Positions 25,612 through 34,231 of a DNA stretch of 64,000 bases are shown piece after piece. The notes below the pieces were generated by a model that searched no databases, was not told the origin of the DNA, and saw nothing but the letters and a program-made list of their open reading frames with translations. This stretch comes from Planctobacterium sp047947135 (GTDB lineage Bacteria; Pseudomonadota; Gammaproteobacteria; Enterobacterales; Alteromonadaceae): positions 4,340,001 through 4,404,000 of the forward strand of contig CP170457.1 in assembly GCA_047947135.1 (NCBI GenBank), given 5' to 3'. How positions within the stretch are numbered: the first letter of the stretch is position 1; each line of letters opens with the position of its first letter. The translations under genes and the position numbers were made by a program.

Positions 25612-26216
25612 TACCAATCAATTCCTCGCTGCGCTTTAATGCCAGCATCAAAAGCATGTTTGACAGATTGTATTTCACTGACGGTATCGGCCATTTCGAC
25701 CAGTCGACGGTGACAAGCTCGCCCAGAAACAATGACATGCTGATTCGTCGGTCGATTGACGATATAACTAATCACTTCGTCCAAATCCAGATACTGGTAA
25801 GTCAGCATATAAGTAATCTCATCCAGTAAAACGACGTCTATCGCCGGATCCATCAACAACTTTTTTGCTTCTGCCCATACGGCTTTGGCAGCTTCCGTAT
25901 CGCCAGTTTTGTCTTGAGTATCCCAGGTAAATCCGGTGCTCATCACGTGGAATTCAACCCCGAGTTTTTCCAGCACATTACGTTCACCATTGTCCCAACT
26001 GCCTTTTATGAATTGAATGGCGGCACAGCGCATATCATGACCACAGGCGCGCGTTAACATACCAAAGCCGGATGAACTCTTGCCCTTGCCATTGCCAGTC
26101 AGGACTACAAGCAACCCTTTGTCTTCGCTGGCAGCTGCAATGCGGGCATCGACCTTCTCTTTTAATGCTGCCATTCTCTTTTTGTGTTGCGTGTCTTTTA
26201 AATCTGTTTCTGCCAT
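25611..26216 (-). CDS. cobO: Cob(I)yrinic acid a,c-diamide adenosyltransferase (CobA/CobO/BtuR type)
   Basis: 201 residues from ATG 26216; a TTG 12 bases upstream was rejected. P-loop GNGKGKSSSGFGML near residue 45, AIQFIKGSWDNGERNVLE and DVVLLDEITYMLTYQYLDL are family signatures. It adds the adenosyl group from ATP to cobalt corrinoids. Placement between the permease and the binding protein ties corrinoid uptake to coenzyme formation. Confidence 0.93.
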   Translation of the reverse strand: MAETDLKDTQHKKRMAALKEKVDARIAAASEDKGLLVVLTGNGKGKSSSGFGMLTRACGHDMRCAAIQFIKGSWDNGERNVLEKLGVEFHVMSTGFTWDTQDKTGDTEAAKAVWAEAKKLLMDPAIDVVLLDEITYMLTYQYLDLDEVISYIVNRPTNQHVIVSGRACHRRLVEMADTVSEIQSVKHAFDAGIKAQRGIDW

Positions 26217-26240
26217 TGCAAAGTCCAAATAAAGTCTTAA

Positions 26241-27230
26241 TTAGTAGCGAGTGCTTTTTCGATTGAGCAGTAACGCGAGAAAGAACAGGCTGCCGAGCAA
26301 CCCGGTAATCACGCCCAAAGGAATTTCCTGCCCCTGAAGCACGTTTCTGGCGAGGACATCAACCCAAAGCATAAAAACGCCCCCCAATAGTACGGAACCT
26401 GCAACCAGTCGAATTGCAGAGGCCCCAAATAACATTCTTACGATATGCGGGACCATCAGTCCGACAAAGCCAATGCCGCCACAATAAGCCACGATAAAGG
26501 CCGTCACCAACGCACATAAAGTGAAGTATACTTTTCTCAAGCGCTGCACATTCACACCCAATGCTTGCGCTGAATCGTTTTCCAGCAACAGCGCATCCAG
26601 CTGTCTGGCGGTAGCAATACTAAGCAAGCCGGCAAATACCAAAACCGTAAATATAAGCCACATTTGCTGCATTCCCGCTCCCGAAAAACTGCCTAACAAC
26701 CAGAAGATGATGCGGTTGCTGGCCATCGGCTCACCCACATATAATAAGAACTGAGTGACTGCCCCCATCAGAAAAGCGACCGCTACGCCTACCAAAACAA
26801 CATGTTCATCATTTAATAAAAAACGCATTAAAGTCAGTACGATGACGATTGAGAGCAACGCTCCTAAAAATGCGAATGCGGGGAAAAATGCCGCCAGTGT
26901 TTCTGGAATAAGCAAATGTGCAATTGTCACCCCTAATCCCGCACCAGAAACAACCCCAAATAAATAAGGATCTGCCAGAGGGTTTCGTGTGCAGTTCTGT
27001 AAAATTGCACCACTCCACGCCAGCCCCGCACCAACAACAAACGCCAATAACATTCGCGGTAAGCGGATTTGCCATACCAACGCTTCATTTAGTGGCGATT
27101 GACATTGTCCCGTCAGACAAGTAAGGATCTCAGTCAGCGGTACTGATACGCTGCCCAAGACCATATTCATGAGCATTGAAACAACAACACCAACGATGGC
27201 GATTATTTGCATCAATCTAGCTGTTGTCAT
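26241..27230 (-). CDS. btuC: Vitamin B12 ABC transporter permease
   Basis: 329 residues with about ten membrane helices, FecCD/BtuC family. RLPRMLLAFVVGAGLAWSGA, the NPLADPYLFGVVSGAGLGV signature, and GGIGFVGLMVPHIVRMLFGA (the loop contacting the ATPase) are clear. The start overlaps the btuD end by 14 bases. Confidence 0.93.
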   Translation of the reverse strand: MTTARLMQIIAIVGVVVSMLMNMVLGSVSVPLTEILTCLTGQCQSPLNEALVWQIRLPRMLLAFVVGAGLAWSGAILQNCTRNPLADPYLFGVVSGAGLGVTIAHLLIPETLAAFFPAFAFLGALLSIVIVLTLMRFLLNDEHVVLVGVAVAFLMGAVTQFLLYVGEPMASNRIIFWLLGSFSGAGMQQMWLIFTVLVFAGLLSIATARQLDALLLENDSAQALGVNVQRLRKVYFTLCALVTAFIVAYCGGIGFVGLMVPHIVRMLFGASAIRLVAGSVLLGGVFMLWVDVLARNVLQGQEIPLGVITGLLGSLFFLALLLNRKSTRY

Positions 27231-27990
27231 GACTAAAACACACCATTGGAATATTGTTCCCCGTCAAAGAGACATCGCAGTGCAACCCGAACACTTGCTG
27301 TAACCTGTCAGCTTGCAGTACTTCTATCGGCGAGCCCGCTGCAACAATTTCTCCGTGATTAATTAAAATCAGTTCATCAAGATATTGTGCAGCCAGATTC
27401 AGGTCATGAATGGTCATAACAATGGTCTTGTTTAGTTTTTTTACCAGTGCCAAAAGCTGATGCTGAAAATAAACATCCAGATGGCTGGTTAATTCATCCA
27501 GTAAAAATATATCAGCCTGTTGCATTATGGCTCGAGCCAGCAATACCCGTTGCTGTTCCCCACCGGAAAGTTGTGCGAACAACCTGCCACGCAATTCAAG
27601 CAGATCGCAATCCTGTAATGCTGTCTCCAGGCGCTGATGATCGCCAATGCTATCTCGCTGAAACCAGCTTTTATGAGGTGTTAACCCCATGCGTACCATG
27701 TGTTCCACGGTCAGTGAAATGGGAGTAGAAAATATCTGAGGCAACCAGGCAACGTGTTTGGCGATATCCCTTGCCGACATAGAATCAAGTGGCTGCTGTC
27801 TTATCATTACGGCGCCATCTGACGGCGTAATCAACCCCTGCATCGTTTTTAACAGAGAGGTCTTACCTGCGCCATTGGGGCCAATAATGCCGTACGCTCG
27901 TCCTTCCTCGAAAGAAAATGATATATGACGTAAAATTGGCCTCTCAGCTACCGACCAGGTTACATTCTCTAAACTCGCAACAACCGTCAC
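27217..27990 (-). CDS. btuD: Vitamin B12 ABC transporter ATPase
   Basis: 257 residues starting at GTG 27990. Walker A GPNGAGKTS, Q-loop WLPQIF, signature LSGGEQQRVLLARAI, Walker B IFLLDELTSHLD and the switch His in MTIHDLNLA. First gene of the operon. No cobalamin riboswitch was recognised in the 190 bases upstream; the ferric-siderophore family is the alternative, but cobO in the operon argues for corrinoids. Confidence 0.88.
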   Translation of the reverse strand: MTVVASLENVTWSVAERPILRHISFSFEEGRAYGIIGPNGAGKTSLLKTMQGLITPSDGAVMIRQQPLDSMSARDIAKHVAWLPQIFSTPISLTVEHMVRMGLTPHKSWFQRDSIGDHQRLETALQDCDLLELRGRLFAQLSGGEQQRVLLARAIMQQADIFLLDELTSHLDVYFQHQLLALVKKLNKTIVMTIHDLNLAAQYLDELILINHGEIVAAGSPIEVLQADRLQQVFGLHCDVSLTGNNIPMVCFSHDNS

Positions 27991-28066
27991 CTTAGTCTAT
28001 TCCATTGCATAATTTTAAATTTTTCAGACACTTAAGAAATATTCGAAAGTTTTTTAATTTTTTCTA

Positions 28067-28094
28067 TTGAAAACATTTGGTCGCCACCTACATA
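28067..28094 (+). promoter_or_regulatory. Possible sigma-32 heat-shock promoter of ibpA
   Basis: TTGAAA at 28067-28072, then CCTACATA at 28087-28094 after 14 bases, resembling CTTGAAA-N13/14-CCCCATNT. The -10 match is only moderate. Confidence 0.45.
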
Positions 28095-28162
28095 GATAGT
28101 GTCGATGCAGTAACTGGTCGACATTAATATTAACCGCCGCCGAGTTATCGGGGCAACTTAAC

Positions 28163-28184
28163 ATATTGCTTAAAAAGAGGATAT
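28163..28184 (+). promoter_or_regulatory. ROSE-like RNA thermometer hairpin over the ibpA ribosome-binding site
   Basis: ATATTGCTT (28163-28171) can pair with GAGGATAT (28177-28184) around a five-A loop, with G28168 bulged. The 5' arm includes UUGCU, the hallmark anti-Shine-Dalgarno motif of ROSE elements, facing AGGA. More inverted repeats lie further upstream (GTCGA/TCGAC around 28101-28127). ROSE elements melt on heat shock and free the start site of small heat-shock genes. Confidence 0.7.
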
Positions 28185-28188
28185 GACT

Positions 28189-28632
28189 ATGCGTACTATT
28201 GATTTATCTCCACTTTACCGTTCATTCATTGGTTTTGATCACTTAGCATCAATGATCGACGCTGCTTCACGAAATGAAAAACAAGCCGGTTACCCTCCGT
28301 ATAATATCGAGCTACTGGCCGAAGACAGATACAAAATCACCATGGCTATCGCAGGATTCAGCCAGGATGATATCGAAATTGAGGTACAAGAAAACACCTT
28401 GAGGGTGTCTGGCAACAAAAAATCAGACAAAGAAGAGTCTGAACGTAAATTTCTGCATAAAGGAATTTCCGAACGTAATTTTGAGCGCAAGTTTCAATTA
28501 GGCGATCACGTTAAAGTGTTAACCGCTGACATGGAAAACGGCTTACTTCATATTGATTTGGAGCGCGTGATACCAGAAGCGAAAAAACCACGTAAAATCG
28601 AGATTGGTTCAAACCTGATCGAAAATAAATAA
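28189..28632 (+). CDS. ibpA: Small heat-shock protein, IbpA-like
   Basis: 147 residues from the second ATG (28189), seven bases after AGGA; an ATG at 28183 lies only two bases from the site. MRTIDLSPLYRSFIGFD closely resembles E. coli IbpA (MRNFDLSPLYRS). The alpha-crystallin domain runs about residues 35-125 with YNIELLAEDRYKITMAIAGF and LRVSGNKK, and a C-terminal I-x-I-like KIEIG. It holds unfolded proteins for refolding by DnaK and ClpB. Confidence 0.93.
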   Translation: MRTIDLSPLYRSFIGFDHLASMIDAASRNEKQAGYPPYNIELLAEDRYKITMAIAGFSQDDIEIEVQENTLRVSGNKKSDKEESERKFLHKGISERNFERKFQLGDHVKVLTADMENGLLHIDLERVIPEAKKPRKIEIGSNLIENK

Positions 28633-28655
28633 CCAAAACTTGTGTGTTTCCCCAG

Positions 28656-28685
28656 AAAGCCCGGCTATAGCCGGGCTTTTTGCAT
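28656..28685 (+). terminator. Rho-independent terminator after ibpA
   Basis: Perfect palindrome AAAGCCCGGCTA (28656-28667) and TAGCCGGGCTTT (28668-28679) followed by further T. Confidence 0.9.
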
Positions 28686-28735
28686 TAACAGGAAAACGTT
28701 AGCAAGCGGGTTTGGTATACCAATAAACAATCATT

Positions 28736-29143
28736 CTACAAAAACAGCTGATCGTAGAAAGGCAACAGGTTGGCAACGATAAGCGCAGCCAGGGTAACAA
28801 ATGTCAGCAATGTGCCGTAAAAACGTTGCCAGCTATAACCATGGTGATGGCGTAGTCCATAAGCGTGCATAAGCCGCGATAATAACAAGACGACTCCCGC
28901 AGTGTGCAAAAACCAGGTTGGCATATGATTCAGTTCAGCAAGCAATAGCAACACCAGCGTAAAAGGCACATACTCAATAAAGTTGCCATGCACCCGCATG
29001 TCCTGTTGCAGGTGTTTTTCTCCGCCATCACCGATGCCGATTCCAAATTCCCGCCGACGGGCTACAACTAATAGTGATAAATAAAGCAACAACACGCCCA
29101 ACAGGGCCGCATAAAAAGTGGTGATAGGTACGGTCAAAGTCAC
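28736..29143 (-). CDS. MAPEG family membrane protein (YecN-like)
   Basis: 135 residues with four membrane helices. RRREFGIGIGDGG then HLQQDMRVHGNFIEYVPFTL is the MAPEG signature (R-x-HGNf-EY-P), the glutathione-binding region in the family. LMHAYGLRHHHG follows in the third helix. Eukaryotic members act on leukotrienes and glutathione; bacterial ones are mostly uncharacterised. It starts after the bidirectional terminator shared with adk. Confidence 0.9.
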   Translation of the reverse strand: MTLTVPITTFYAALLGVLLLYLSLLVVARRREFGIGIGDGGEKHLQQDMRVHGNFIEYVPFTLVLLLLAELNHMPTWFLHTAGVVLLLSRLMHAYGLRHHHGYSWQRFYGTLLTFVTLAALIVANLLPFYDQLFL

Positions 29144-29177
29144 TCTCCAAGGATCTGGTTTAGCATCAGTATAGAAG

Positions 29178-29204
29178 AAAAAAACCCGCAGATTGCGGGT
29201 TTTT
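29178..29204 (-). terminator. Rho-independent terminator after adk
   Basis: AAAAACCCGCA (29180-29190), loop GAT, TGCGGGTTTTT (29194-29204), with A/T runs on both sides, so it works in both directions. It lies 25 bases beyond the adk stop and before the MAPEG gene on the same strand. Confidence 0.85.
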
Positions 29205-29228
29205 AAATGGAACTTGTCGTTCCTTTAT

Positions 29229-29873
29229 TTAGTTCAGCAATTCAGCTAACTCTTTGCTCACGTCTTCCACCGGACGAGCACCATCAAGTTTATGATACTT
29301 GCAGCGCGCATTGTCAGCTTCACCACGATAATAATCGACTAATGGCTTGGTTTGTTCATGGTATATACCCAGGCGCTTTCTCACCGTGTCTTCCTGGTCA
29401 TCGGGACGCACCACCAATTCCTCACCTGTGACATCATCTTTACCTTCCACTTTAGGCGGATTATAGGTGACATGGTAAACACGGCCAGAACCTGGATGAA
29501 CACGACGTCCAGCCATACGCTCGACGATAATCTCATCGTCAACATCAAACTCAATCACATGATCGACTTTAATACCCGCATCCTTCATCGCGTCTGCCTG
29601 AGGAATGGTGCGAGGGAATCCATCTAACAAAAAGCCTTTCTGACAATCAGCTTGCGAAACACGCTCTTTTACCAGACCAATAATGATTTCATCAGAAACC
29701 AGTTTCCCTTCATCCATCACTTTTTTGGCAGCCAGGCCAAGTTCAGTGCCGGCCTTGATAGCAGCCCGAAGCATGTCTCCGGTAGAAATCTGGGGAATAC
29801 CATATTTTCCCATCAAATATTGCGCCTGTGTGCCTTTTCCAGCACCTGGTGCTCCCAATAAAATGATGCGCAT
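29229..29873 (-). CDS. adk: Adenylate kinase
   Basis: 214 residues (E. coli 214) from ATG 29873, seven bases after GGAGG; a TTG six bases upstream was rejected. MRIILLGAPGAGKGTQAQYL is the P-loop; ISTGDMLRA, FLLDGFPRTIPQAD and the LID domain with RVYHVTYNPPKVEGKDDVTGEEL follow. Interconverts ATP, AMP and ADP. In E. coli adk follows htpG directly; here a group II intron and an IS remnant lie between. Confidence 0.97.
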   Translation of the reverse strand: MRIILLGAPGAGKGTQAQYLMGKYGIPQISTGDMLRAAIKAGTELGLAAKKVMDEGKLVSDEIIIGLVKERVSQADCQKGFLLDGFPRTIPQADAMKDAGIKVDHVIEFDVDDEIIVERMAGRRVHPGSGRVYHVTYNPPKVEGKDDVTGEELVVRPDDQEDTVRKRLGIYHEQTKPLVDYYRGEADNARCKYHKLDGARPVEDVSKELAELLN

Positions 29874-30008
29874 TCGCAATCCTCCACTACATCATATATT
29901 TAATTTATTAAAATTTATCCACTCGCCACTTTACACATTGCGACCAATGGTGACAAGGCATTAGGGGGCTGAGTCAGGATTAAATAACGATTTTCAACTG
30001 CGCCTAAA

Positions 30009-30109
30009 CCTAAATCATTCAGTTGACCACTCTAAATACAAGGCAACTGCATGAAAATACAAAACATTTGGAATGCGCTACAGCTCCCCCATCAGGTGAG
30101 TCTGCTACG
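30009..30109 (+). pseudogene. IS remnant: left end and first codons of an unidentified transposase
   Basis: About 100 bases resembling (roughly 80%) the end of the miniature element at 62303-62501 read on its minus strand. The shared parts are an inverted-repeat-like CCTAAATCATTCAGTTGACC (30009-30028), then a start reading MKIQNIWNALQLPHQVSLL (from 30051) against MKIHNISNTPQFTPQVSLL in the other copy. The rest of the IS is missing: the similarity stops shortly before the group II intron 3' end. The IS family was not recognised. Confidence 0.6.
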
Positions 30110-30126
30110 ACTGACCAGAATTAGGT

Positions 30127-32048
30127 ATCGAGTAGGAGGTGAGATCACTCTCACCGTCCTCTCACACCACTGGGCATACGGTTCCGTACCACGGCGGTTC
30201 ATATTAACACTGGAACTGTCGGTGACAATCCAGCAGTGATACGAGCCCCAGCTTATCAAACCACGCTTTCTTAGAAGCCTGATTCATATGACTGGCACCT
30301 GCATTCCACCATGGGCCTCGTTGATTAGTCGCCGAGGCCCACGCTCTTTTCTCATCAATGGCGGCTTTCATCAGATTTGTGGCTCGGGTGAAGGGACGTT
30401 TCCATTGTCGCCAGAGCAGACAACGAAGCTTCCTTCTTATCCAACCATCCAAATCCTCAAGCACGCCTTTGACCTGCGTCAGGCGGAAGTAACTTATCCA
30501 GCCCCGAAGGACCAGTGTCAGGCCTTTTATCGCTTTAGCGATTGAGCGGGAGCAGTGTCCGGTCGTCAGGCTGCGGACTTTATCCTTCAGTCTGGCAACA
30601 CTTTGCGGTGCTATTCTCACACGAGCCTGTTTATGCCATGTGAAACTGTACCCCAGAAACTTACGTTTCCATGGTCGCGCTACCGCACTCTTTTGCTCAT
30701 TCACCTGTAACTTCAGCTCTGTGGACAGGAACTGACTGATATCAGCAAGCAGGTGTTCACCAGCTTTCTGACTGCTGACGTAGATGTTGCAGTCATCTGC
30801 ATAACGGCAGAAACTGTGTCCACGTCTTTCCAGCTCTTTATCCAAATCATCCAGCAGGATATTCGACAGCAACGGAGATAATGGGCTGCCCTGCGGCATG
30901 CCTTTGTCCCGTTTAACATACTCATCTCCGTCCCACATATCCGTTTCAAGGTATCGGCGGATAAGTTTCAGAAGCCTTTTATCTTCGATAATTCGGGCCA
31001 GCCTCGACATTAAAATGTCGTGGTCAACCCTGTCGAAGAACTTCTCCAAATCCATATCCACTACCCAGCGCTTACCGCTTTGAATGAACTGCTGTGCCTG
31101 TTGCACTGCCTGCCATGCATTGCGCTTTGCTCTGAAGCCGTAGCTGGAAGAAGAGAATTGCGGCTCCACTAACGGGCTGAGTTGCTGTGCTATCGCCTGC
31201 TGAATAAGCCTGTCTGCCACGGTTGGGACACCCAGTGACCTGACGCTGCCGTCAGGTTTGGGAATATCCACCTTGCGTATCGCTCGTGGCAGATAGCTGC
31301 CTTCGCTCAGCGTCTCTTTGACCCGTAACCAGTGCTGTTTCAGCCAGGGTTTTAAATCAGACACATTCAGGTTATCAACACCTGCCGCACCTTTATTTTC
31401 AACTACCCGCTGATAAGCCAGCATCATGTTGCTACGGGTTATCACTGCTTCCACCGTCAACGATGGTTCCGCTTTCGTTCGCCCACTGGCCGCCGTATCG
31501 ACTTCAACACTACCAGCAGTTTGCTCCGGGTTCCGCCCGTTACCTCTGTTTGTAGCCGCAGATTCCTGCGCTTGTGCATCATTAATCAATGTCGAGTACC
31601 AGTGTCCTAATCACGGTTAACTATGTTCGGTCCTTCATGCTATTGGTTATATAACACTACTACGGCCTCGGCTGACTTCTGGCAGTTCATCCCAACAACT
31701 CACGGTGTCGGTAGCACTGTGGCAAACTGTCAGACCTCCCGGGGTAATTCGCGCGACCTTCCTGCTTATGCCTGCCGACTTTACGTTATTGCATTCCGTG
31801 CAAGTATTGGGCTTTGATGATATTAGCCACCTTACCCTGCAATAACGCCTGAGCCGATTCCTGTTCGTCAGGCCAGCATTTTGCCTTCGGCTTCCTTCAG
31901 ATTTCACCTCACGATGAACACCCTTGCCGTTCGGCTAGCACTTCCCCTTGCCGGGTGTGCAGAGGACTTTCACCTCCGAGTCATCAACTCACCACCACAG
32001 TGAGTCGAACAGTGCTTGTCAAGGCACCACGCGCCATGCCCGGCGCAC
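30127..32048 (-). mobile_element. Group II intron, probably bacterial class C, inserted at the htpG terminator
   Basis: 5' end: minus-strand GTGCGCC at 32048, matching the GUGYG start consensus, one base after the U run of the htpG terminator. 3' end: domain V-like GAACCGCCG…GAGAGGACGG (30154-30200), then domain VI stem GGTGAGA/TCTCACC and an end CCTACTCGAT at 30127, fitting the terminal AY. The RT stop (30204) lies just before domain V, so the ORF is in domain IV. Class C introns insert after terminator hairpins, as seen here. Exact ends are inferred from consensus only. Confidence 0.8.
30204..31589 (-). CDS. ltrA: Group II intron-encoded reverse transcriptase/maturase
   Basis: 461 residues as read from a TTG start; a later start is possible because the first 40 residues are low-complexity. 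RT domains are clear: GAAGVDNLNVSDL, IPKPDGSVRSLGVPTVADRL, SSYGFRAKRNAWQAV, VVDMDLEKFFDRVDH, GMPQGSPLSPLLSNILL and the catalytic CRYADDCNIYVSS. The maturase (X) domain follows: LTLVLRGWISYFRL…LDGWIRRKLRCLLWRQWKRP. No HNH endonuclease domain is seen, as expected for class C. It supports splicing and retrohoming. Confidence 0.93.
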   Translation of the reverse strand: MINDAQAQESAATNRGNGRNPEQTAGSVEVDTAASGRTKAEPSLTVEAVITRSNMMLAYQRVVENKGAAGVDNLNVSDLKPWLKQHWLRVKETLSEGSYLPRAIRKVDIPKPDGSVRSLGVPTVADRLIQQAIAQQLSPLVEPQFSSSSYGFRAKRNAWQAVQQAQQFIQSGKRWVVDMDLEKFFDRVDHDILMSRLARIIEDKRLLKLIRRYLETDMWDGDEYVKRDKGMPQGSPLSPLLSNILLDDLDKELERRGHSFCRYADDCNIYVSSQKAGEHLLADISQFLSTELKLQVNEQKSAVARPWKRKFLGYSFTWHKQARVRIAPQSVARLKDKVRSLTTGHCSRSIAKAIKGLTLVLRGWISYFRLTQVKGVLEDLDGWIRRKLRCLLWRQWKRPFTRATNLMKAAIDEKRAWASATNQRGPWWNAGASHMNQASKKAWFDKLGLVSLLDCHRQFQC

Positions 32049-32049
32049 T

Positions 32050-32079
32050 AAAAAAAACGGGCACCATTTGGCGCCCGTT
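32050..32079 (-). terminator. Rho-independent terminator after htpG
   Basis: Minus strand: AACGGGCGCC, loop, GGTGCCCGTT (one A-C mismatch), then eight U (plus-strand A run 32050-32057). The group II intron starts one base beyond the U run. Confidence 0.9.
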
Positions 32080-32102
32080 CTATACGTAAATTAAGATCTG
32101 AC

Positions 32103-34034
32103 TTACTTTGACAAATCTAAGAGCAAGCTGTTTAGCTGACTTACAAAGGCTGAAGGATCTTTCAGATTCCCCTGCTCAGACAACGAAGCTTGATCAAACA
32201 GGACATGAGCCCACTTCTTAAACTGCGCCTCGTCTTGTACATCCGCCATGTGTTTCACCAACGCATGCTCGGGGTTCAGCTCAAAGTTATACTTGATTTC
32301 AGGCACTTCTTGTCCCGCAGCTTCCATCAACTTCATCATTTGGGTAGACATGCCAAACTCGTCTGCAACAACACAGGCGGGGGATTCTGTCAGTCGATGT
32401 GTAAATTTCACATCCTTAACTTTGTCCCCTAGTGCTTCTTTTACGCGTTCAACCAGGCCTTCAACCTGCTTTTCGGCTTCTTCCTGTGCTTTTTTGCTGT
32501 CTTCATCTTCCAGATCACCCAAGTCCAGCGCACCACGTGCGATTGACTGGAATTGTTTTTCTTCAAACTCTGTCAGATGCGACATCAACCACTCATCGAT
32601 GCGGTCAGACATCAACAACACTTCAATACCCTTCTTACGGAAGATCTCTAAATGTGGGCTGTTGATTGCCGCTTGATGGCTATCTGCAGTCACAAAGTAA
32701 ATCTTATCCTGACCCTCCTTCATACGGCTGATATAATCAGCCAAAGAGACAGTTTGCGCACTGCTGTCACCATTGGTACTGGCAAAACGCAGTAAACCCG
32801 CAACCTTTTCTTTATTGGCAAAGTCTTCTGCAGGACCTTCTTTGATTACATTACCAAATTCATTCCAGAAAGATTGATACTTTTCAGCATCGTTTTTCGC
32901 CATTTTCTCCAGCATTTGCAGTACTTTTTTGGTGCACGCCTGACGCATCGCCTGGGTGACCTTATTATCCTGCAGAATTTCACGAGAAACATTCAGTGGC
33001 AAATTATTGGAATCGATAAGACCTTTTACAAAGCGCAGGTATACCGGCATAAACTGCTCAGCATCGTCCATGATAAAGACGCGCTGCACGTAAAGTTTCA
33101 GTCCGTGATTCTGATCGCGATTCCACAAATCAAATGGCGCTTTCGCTGGGATGTATAATAGGCTGGTATATTCGTTCTTACCTTCGACCTTATTATGAGA
33201 CCAGGTTAGCGGATCACCAAAATCGTGAGATACGTGTTTATAGAATTCTTTATATTCGTCTTCAGTAATCTCAGACTTATCGCGCGTCCACAATGCCGTC
33301 GCTTTGTTGGCAGTTTCCCACTTGGCAGGTTCTGCCGGGATCTTTTCACCATCTGGACCATCAGGGCCATCACGTTCCGGCACTTCTTCTTTCCACATTT
33401 CAACAGGAATAGAAATGTGCTCAGAATACTTACTGATAATGGACTTCAGACGATAGTCATCAAGAAACTCTTTGTCTTCTTCGCGCAGATGCAAAGTGAT
33501 TTCGGTACCACGATCCGCTTTTTCGATGTCACTAATGGTAAACTCACCTTCACCTTCGGACGTCCACTCAACACCTTCACTCTTATCAGCACCTGCTGCA
33601 CGAGTGCGTACGGTGACATGGTCGGCAACAATGAAAGAAGAATAAAAACCAACACCAAACTGACCAATCAGCTGTGAGTCTTTACTTTGATCTCCTGACA
33701 ATTGGCTGAAGAACTCTTTGGTACCAGATTTTGCGATGGTACCCAAGTTTTCCACCACTTCATCTTTGTTCATCCCGATACCATTATCGGAAATCACCAG
33801 ATTACCAGCGTCTTTATCTACTGAAATTCTGACGCGTAACTCGCCATCATTTTCATATAACGCGTCATTAGACAAGGCCTTAAAACGCAATTTGTCTGCT
33901 GCGTCTGCAGCGTTAGAGACCAACTCTCTTAAAAAGATTTCTTTGTTGGAATACAGGGAATGGATCATCAATTGCAGAAGCTGTTTCACTTCTGCCTGGA
34001 AACCATGAGTTTCTTTTTGGGCTGCTTCAGCCAT
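32103..34034 (-). CDS. htpG: Chaperone HtpG (bacterial Hsp90)
   Basis: 643 residues. The N-terminal GHKL ATPase shows LRELVSNAADAADKLRF, ISDNGIGMNKDEVVENLGTI and GQFGVGFYSSFIVAD. Middle domain: GVVDS-type stretch VKGLIDSNNLPLNVSREILQ; C-terminal dimerisation domain at the end. GAGGAG precedes the ATG. It refolds and stabilises client proteins. A convincing sigma-32 promoter lies upstream. Confidence 0.97.
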   Translation of the reverse strand: MAEAAQKETHGFQAEVKQLLQLMIHSLYSNKEIFLRELVSNAADAADKLRFKALSNDALYENDGELRVRISVDKDAGNLVISDNGIGMNKDEVVENLGTIAKSGTKEFFSQLSGDQSKDSQLIGQFGVGFYSSFIVADHVTVRTRAAGADKSEGVEWTSEGEGEFTISDIEKADRGTEITLHLREEDKEFLDDYRLKSIISKYSEHISIPVEMWKEEVPERDGPDGPDGEKIPAEPAKWETANKATALWTRDKSEITEDEYKEFYKHVSHDFGDPLTWSHNKVEGKNEYTSLLYIPAKAPFDLWNRDQNHGLKLYVQRVFIMDDAEQFMPVYLRFVKGLIDSNNLPLNVSREILQDNKVTQAMRQACTKKVLQMLEKMAKNDAEKYQSFWNEFGNVIKEGPAEDFANKEKVAGLLRFASTNGDSSAQTVSLADYISRMKEGQDKIYFVTADSHQAAINSPHLEIFRKKGIEVLLMSDRIDEWLMSHLTEFEEKQFQSIARGALDLGDLEDEDSKKAQEEAEKQVEGLVERVKEALGDKVKDVKFTHRLTESPACVVADEFGMSTQMMKLMEAAGQEVPEIKYNFELNPEHALVKHMADVQDEAQFKKWAHVLFDQASLSEQGNLKDPSAFVSQLNSLLLDLSK

Positions 34035-34076
34035 TGCTTAGCTACTCCTCTCAGCTGTCTTTTTGATACCAGAGAG

Positions 34077-34103
34077 AAATAGGGACTAGTGAGGAATTTT
34101 CAA
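34077..34103 (-). promoter_or_regulatory. Sigma-32 promoter of htpG
   Basis: Minus strand TTGAAA (34103-34098), 13 bases, CCCTATTT (34084-34077), a close fit to CTTGAAA-N13/14-CCCCATNT. It is 43 bases upstream of the htpG start, in the recR-htpG gap. Confidence 0.75.
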
Positions 34104-34231
34104 TAGCAAATTTGCAGGAATCGGAATTAATATTTAACCTGAACGTGAGTTAAGAAATATCATGGCACGGCAAATCGAACGCGCGCGCCATATATTCATT
34201 GCAGGGAGATATTTATTGGATTTGGTTTTAC

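Noticed and set aside
27991..28180. Cobalamin riboswitch upstream of btuD
   Set aside because: No conserved B12-box-like sequence was recognised by eye; a covariance search would decide.
30051..30239. 62-codon ORF starting MKIQNIW
   Set aside because: Only its first part is IS-derived. The rest runs into the intron 3' domains V and VI, so it is not a gene.
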